Below, piece after piece: positions 63,509 through 64,000 of a DNA stretch of 64,000 bases. Made by a program: the position numbers and the translations under genes. How positions within the stretch are numbered: the first letter of the stretch is position 1; each line of letters opens with the position of its first letter. Location: the NCBI GenBank assembly GCA_016793445.1, contig JAEUME010000002.1, positions 374,501 through 438,500 of the forward strand, read 5' to 3'. The DNA comes from Hyphomicrobium sp. (GTDB lineage: Bacteria > Pseudomonadota > Alphaproteobacteria > Rhizobiales > Hyphomicrobiaceae). Under the pieces are notes generated by a model. That model did not search any database and had not been told where the DNA came from. It saw nothing but the letters and a program-made list of their open reading frames with translations.

Positions 63509-64000
63509 TTACGTACGGACGAACCCGACGATGTCCTTCACCTGATCCATGACAGGCTTGGCAATGACGCGCGCGCGCGCCGATCCATCGGCCAAGACTT
63601 TATCAATCGCAGACGGGTCTGCCATCAGCCTTTTCGCCTCGCCGCCGATGGCGCCCAGCTTCTCGGTGGCAACCTCGGCAAGGGCCTTCTTGAAACTGGA
63701 GAACGGCTGGCCGCCGAAATCCTGCAGCACGATTTCAACCGGCTGGCCGGCAAGCGCTGCATAAATCCCAACAAGATTTTCCGCCTCCGGCCGGCCTGCG
63801 AAACCAGCCTTTTCGGTGGGAATGGGTTCAGGGTCGGTCTTTGCCTTTTGGATCTTCTTTGCAATTGCATCGGCGTCATCGGTGAGGTTGATGCGCGACA
63901 GATCGGACGGATCGGACTTCGACATCTTCTTGGTGCCGTCCCGCAAGCTCATGACGCGCGTCGCCGGGCCCGTAATGACGGGATCGGGCTGGGGGAAGAA
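63509..64000 (-). CDS. trpS: Tryptophanyl-tRNA synthetase (5' end beyond window)
   Basis: The visible 163 residues are the C-terminal half. The class I KMSKS loop is present in [26 protein letters not shown], followed by [22 protein letters not shown] and the helical tail ending [12 protein letters not shown]. The frame is open to the window edge at 64000 ([19 protein letters not shown]), so the gene continues outside. Confidence 0.95.
   Translation of the reverse strand, partial: FFPQPDPVITGPATRVMSLRDGTKKMSKSDPSDLSRINLTDDADAIAKKIQKAKTDPEPIPTEKAGFAGRPEAENLVGIYAALAGQPVEIVLQDFGGQPFSSFKKALAEVATEKLGAIGGEAKRLMADPSAIDKVLADGSARARVIAKPVMDQVKDIVGFVRT

Overview
This window looks like a stretch of ordinary chromosome from a GC-rich alphaproteobacterium of the order Hyphomicrobiales (Rhizobiales). 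The evidence is gene order and content: trpS-usp-nifU-rutE-tsaB-rimI-fur-plsC-miaB-phoH-ybeY-corC-lnt-(praR)-metK-trmB-rimP-nusA-ylxR-infB-rbfA-truB, then mutS-glnD, envC-ctpA, two tandem rppH genes, etfB-etfA with a 3-hydroxybutyryl-CoA dehydrogenase, an OlsB-like ornithine lipid acyltransferase and an Irr-box-like site. I cannot name a genus. I see no prophage, transposase, integrase or CRISPR array.

Layout. 1-7 kb: map (partial), an OmpA-like protein with a long Glu/Ala/Lys repeat, rplS with an unusual C-terminal helix-hairpin-helix tail, gshB, a secreted protein and a YifB/ComM ATPase. 6-11 kb: folD, yggU (DUF167), yggT, a GlsB-type membrane protein, and a periplasmic sulfatase divergent from a Crp/Fnr regulator. 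11-18 kb: a methyltransferase-like membrane protein, an SDR, a zinc-ribbon membrane protein, hbd-etfA-etfB, a rhomboid protease, and a cobalamin adenosyltransferase with a HIG1-type small protein. 18-25 kb: envC, ctpA, two rppH genes, an intradiol dioxygenase, a Gdx/SugE guanidinium exporter behind a guanidine-II (mini-ykkC) riboswitch, and tRNA-Gly(GCC). 25-33 kb: a tiny lipoprotein not in larger ORFs, ybaK/ProX, a thioredoxin-TPR protein, a Lon-N protein, Trm112, a hybrid histidine kinase, OlsB and a proline-rich secreted protein. 33-41 kb: maeB, mutS, glnD. 41-64 kb: one long leftward housekeeping region running from trpS down to truB.

How the genes work together. The leftward region couples protein synthesis and RNA maturation (trpS, tsaB, rimI, miaB, ybeY, trmB, rimP, nusA, infB, rbfA, truB) to envelope biogenesis (plsC, lnt) and iron control (fur, nifU). 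The etf genes with hbd point to acyl-CoA oxidation or polyhydroxybutyrate turnover.

The items most worth a second look are not gene systems. They are embedded elements: a guanidine-II riboswitch; two in-frame palindromic repeats inside trmB; a composite palindromic repeat in two inverted copies, one of which abuts the ybeY stop codon; a perfect Irr-box-like palindrome upstream of nifU; the L19-HhH fusion; and a pair of YcxB-like genes between infB and rbfA, one with a duplicated tail. I did not find a convincing wholly new multi-gene system.
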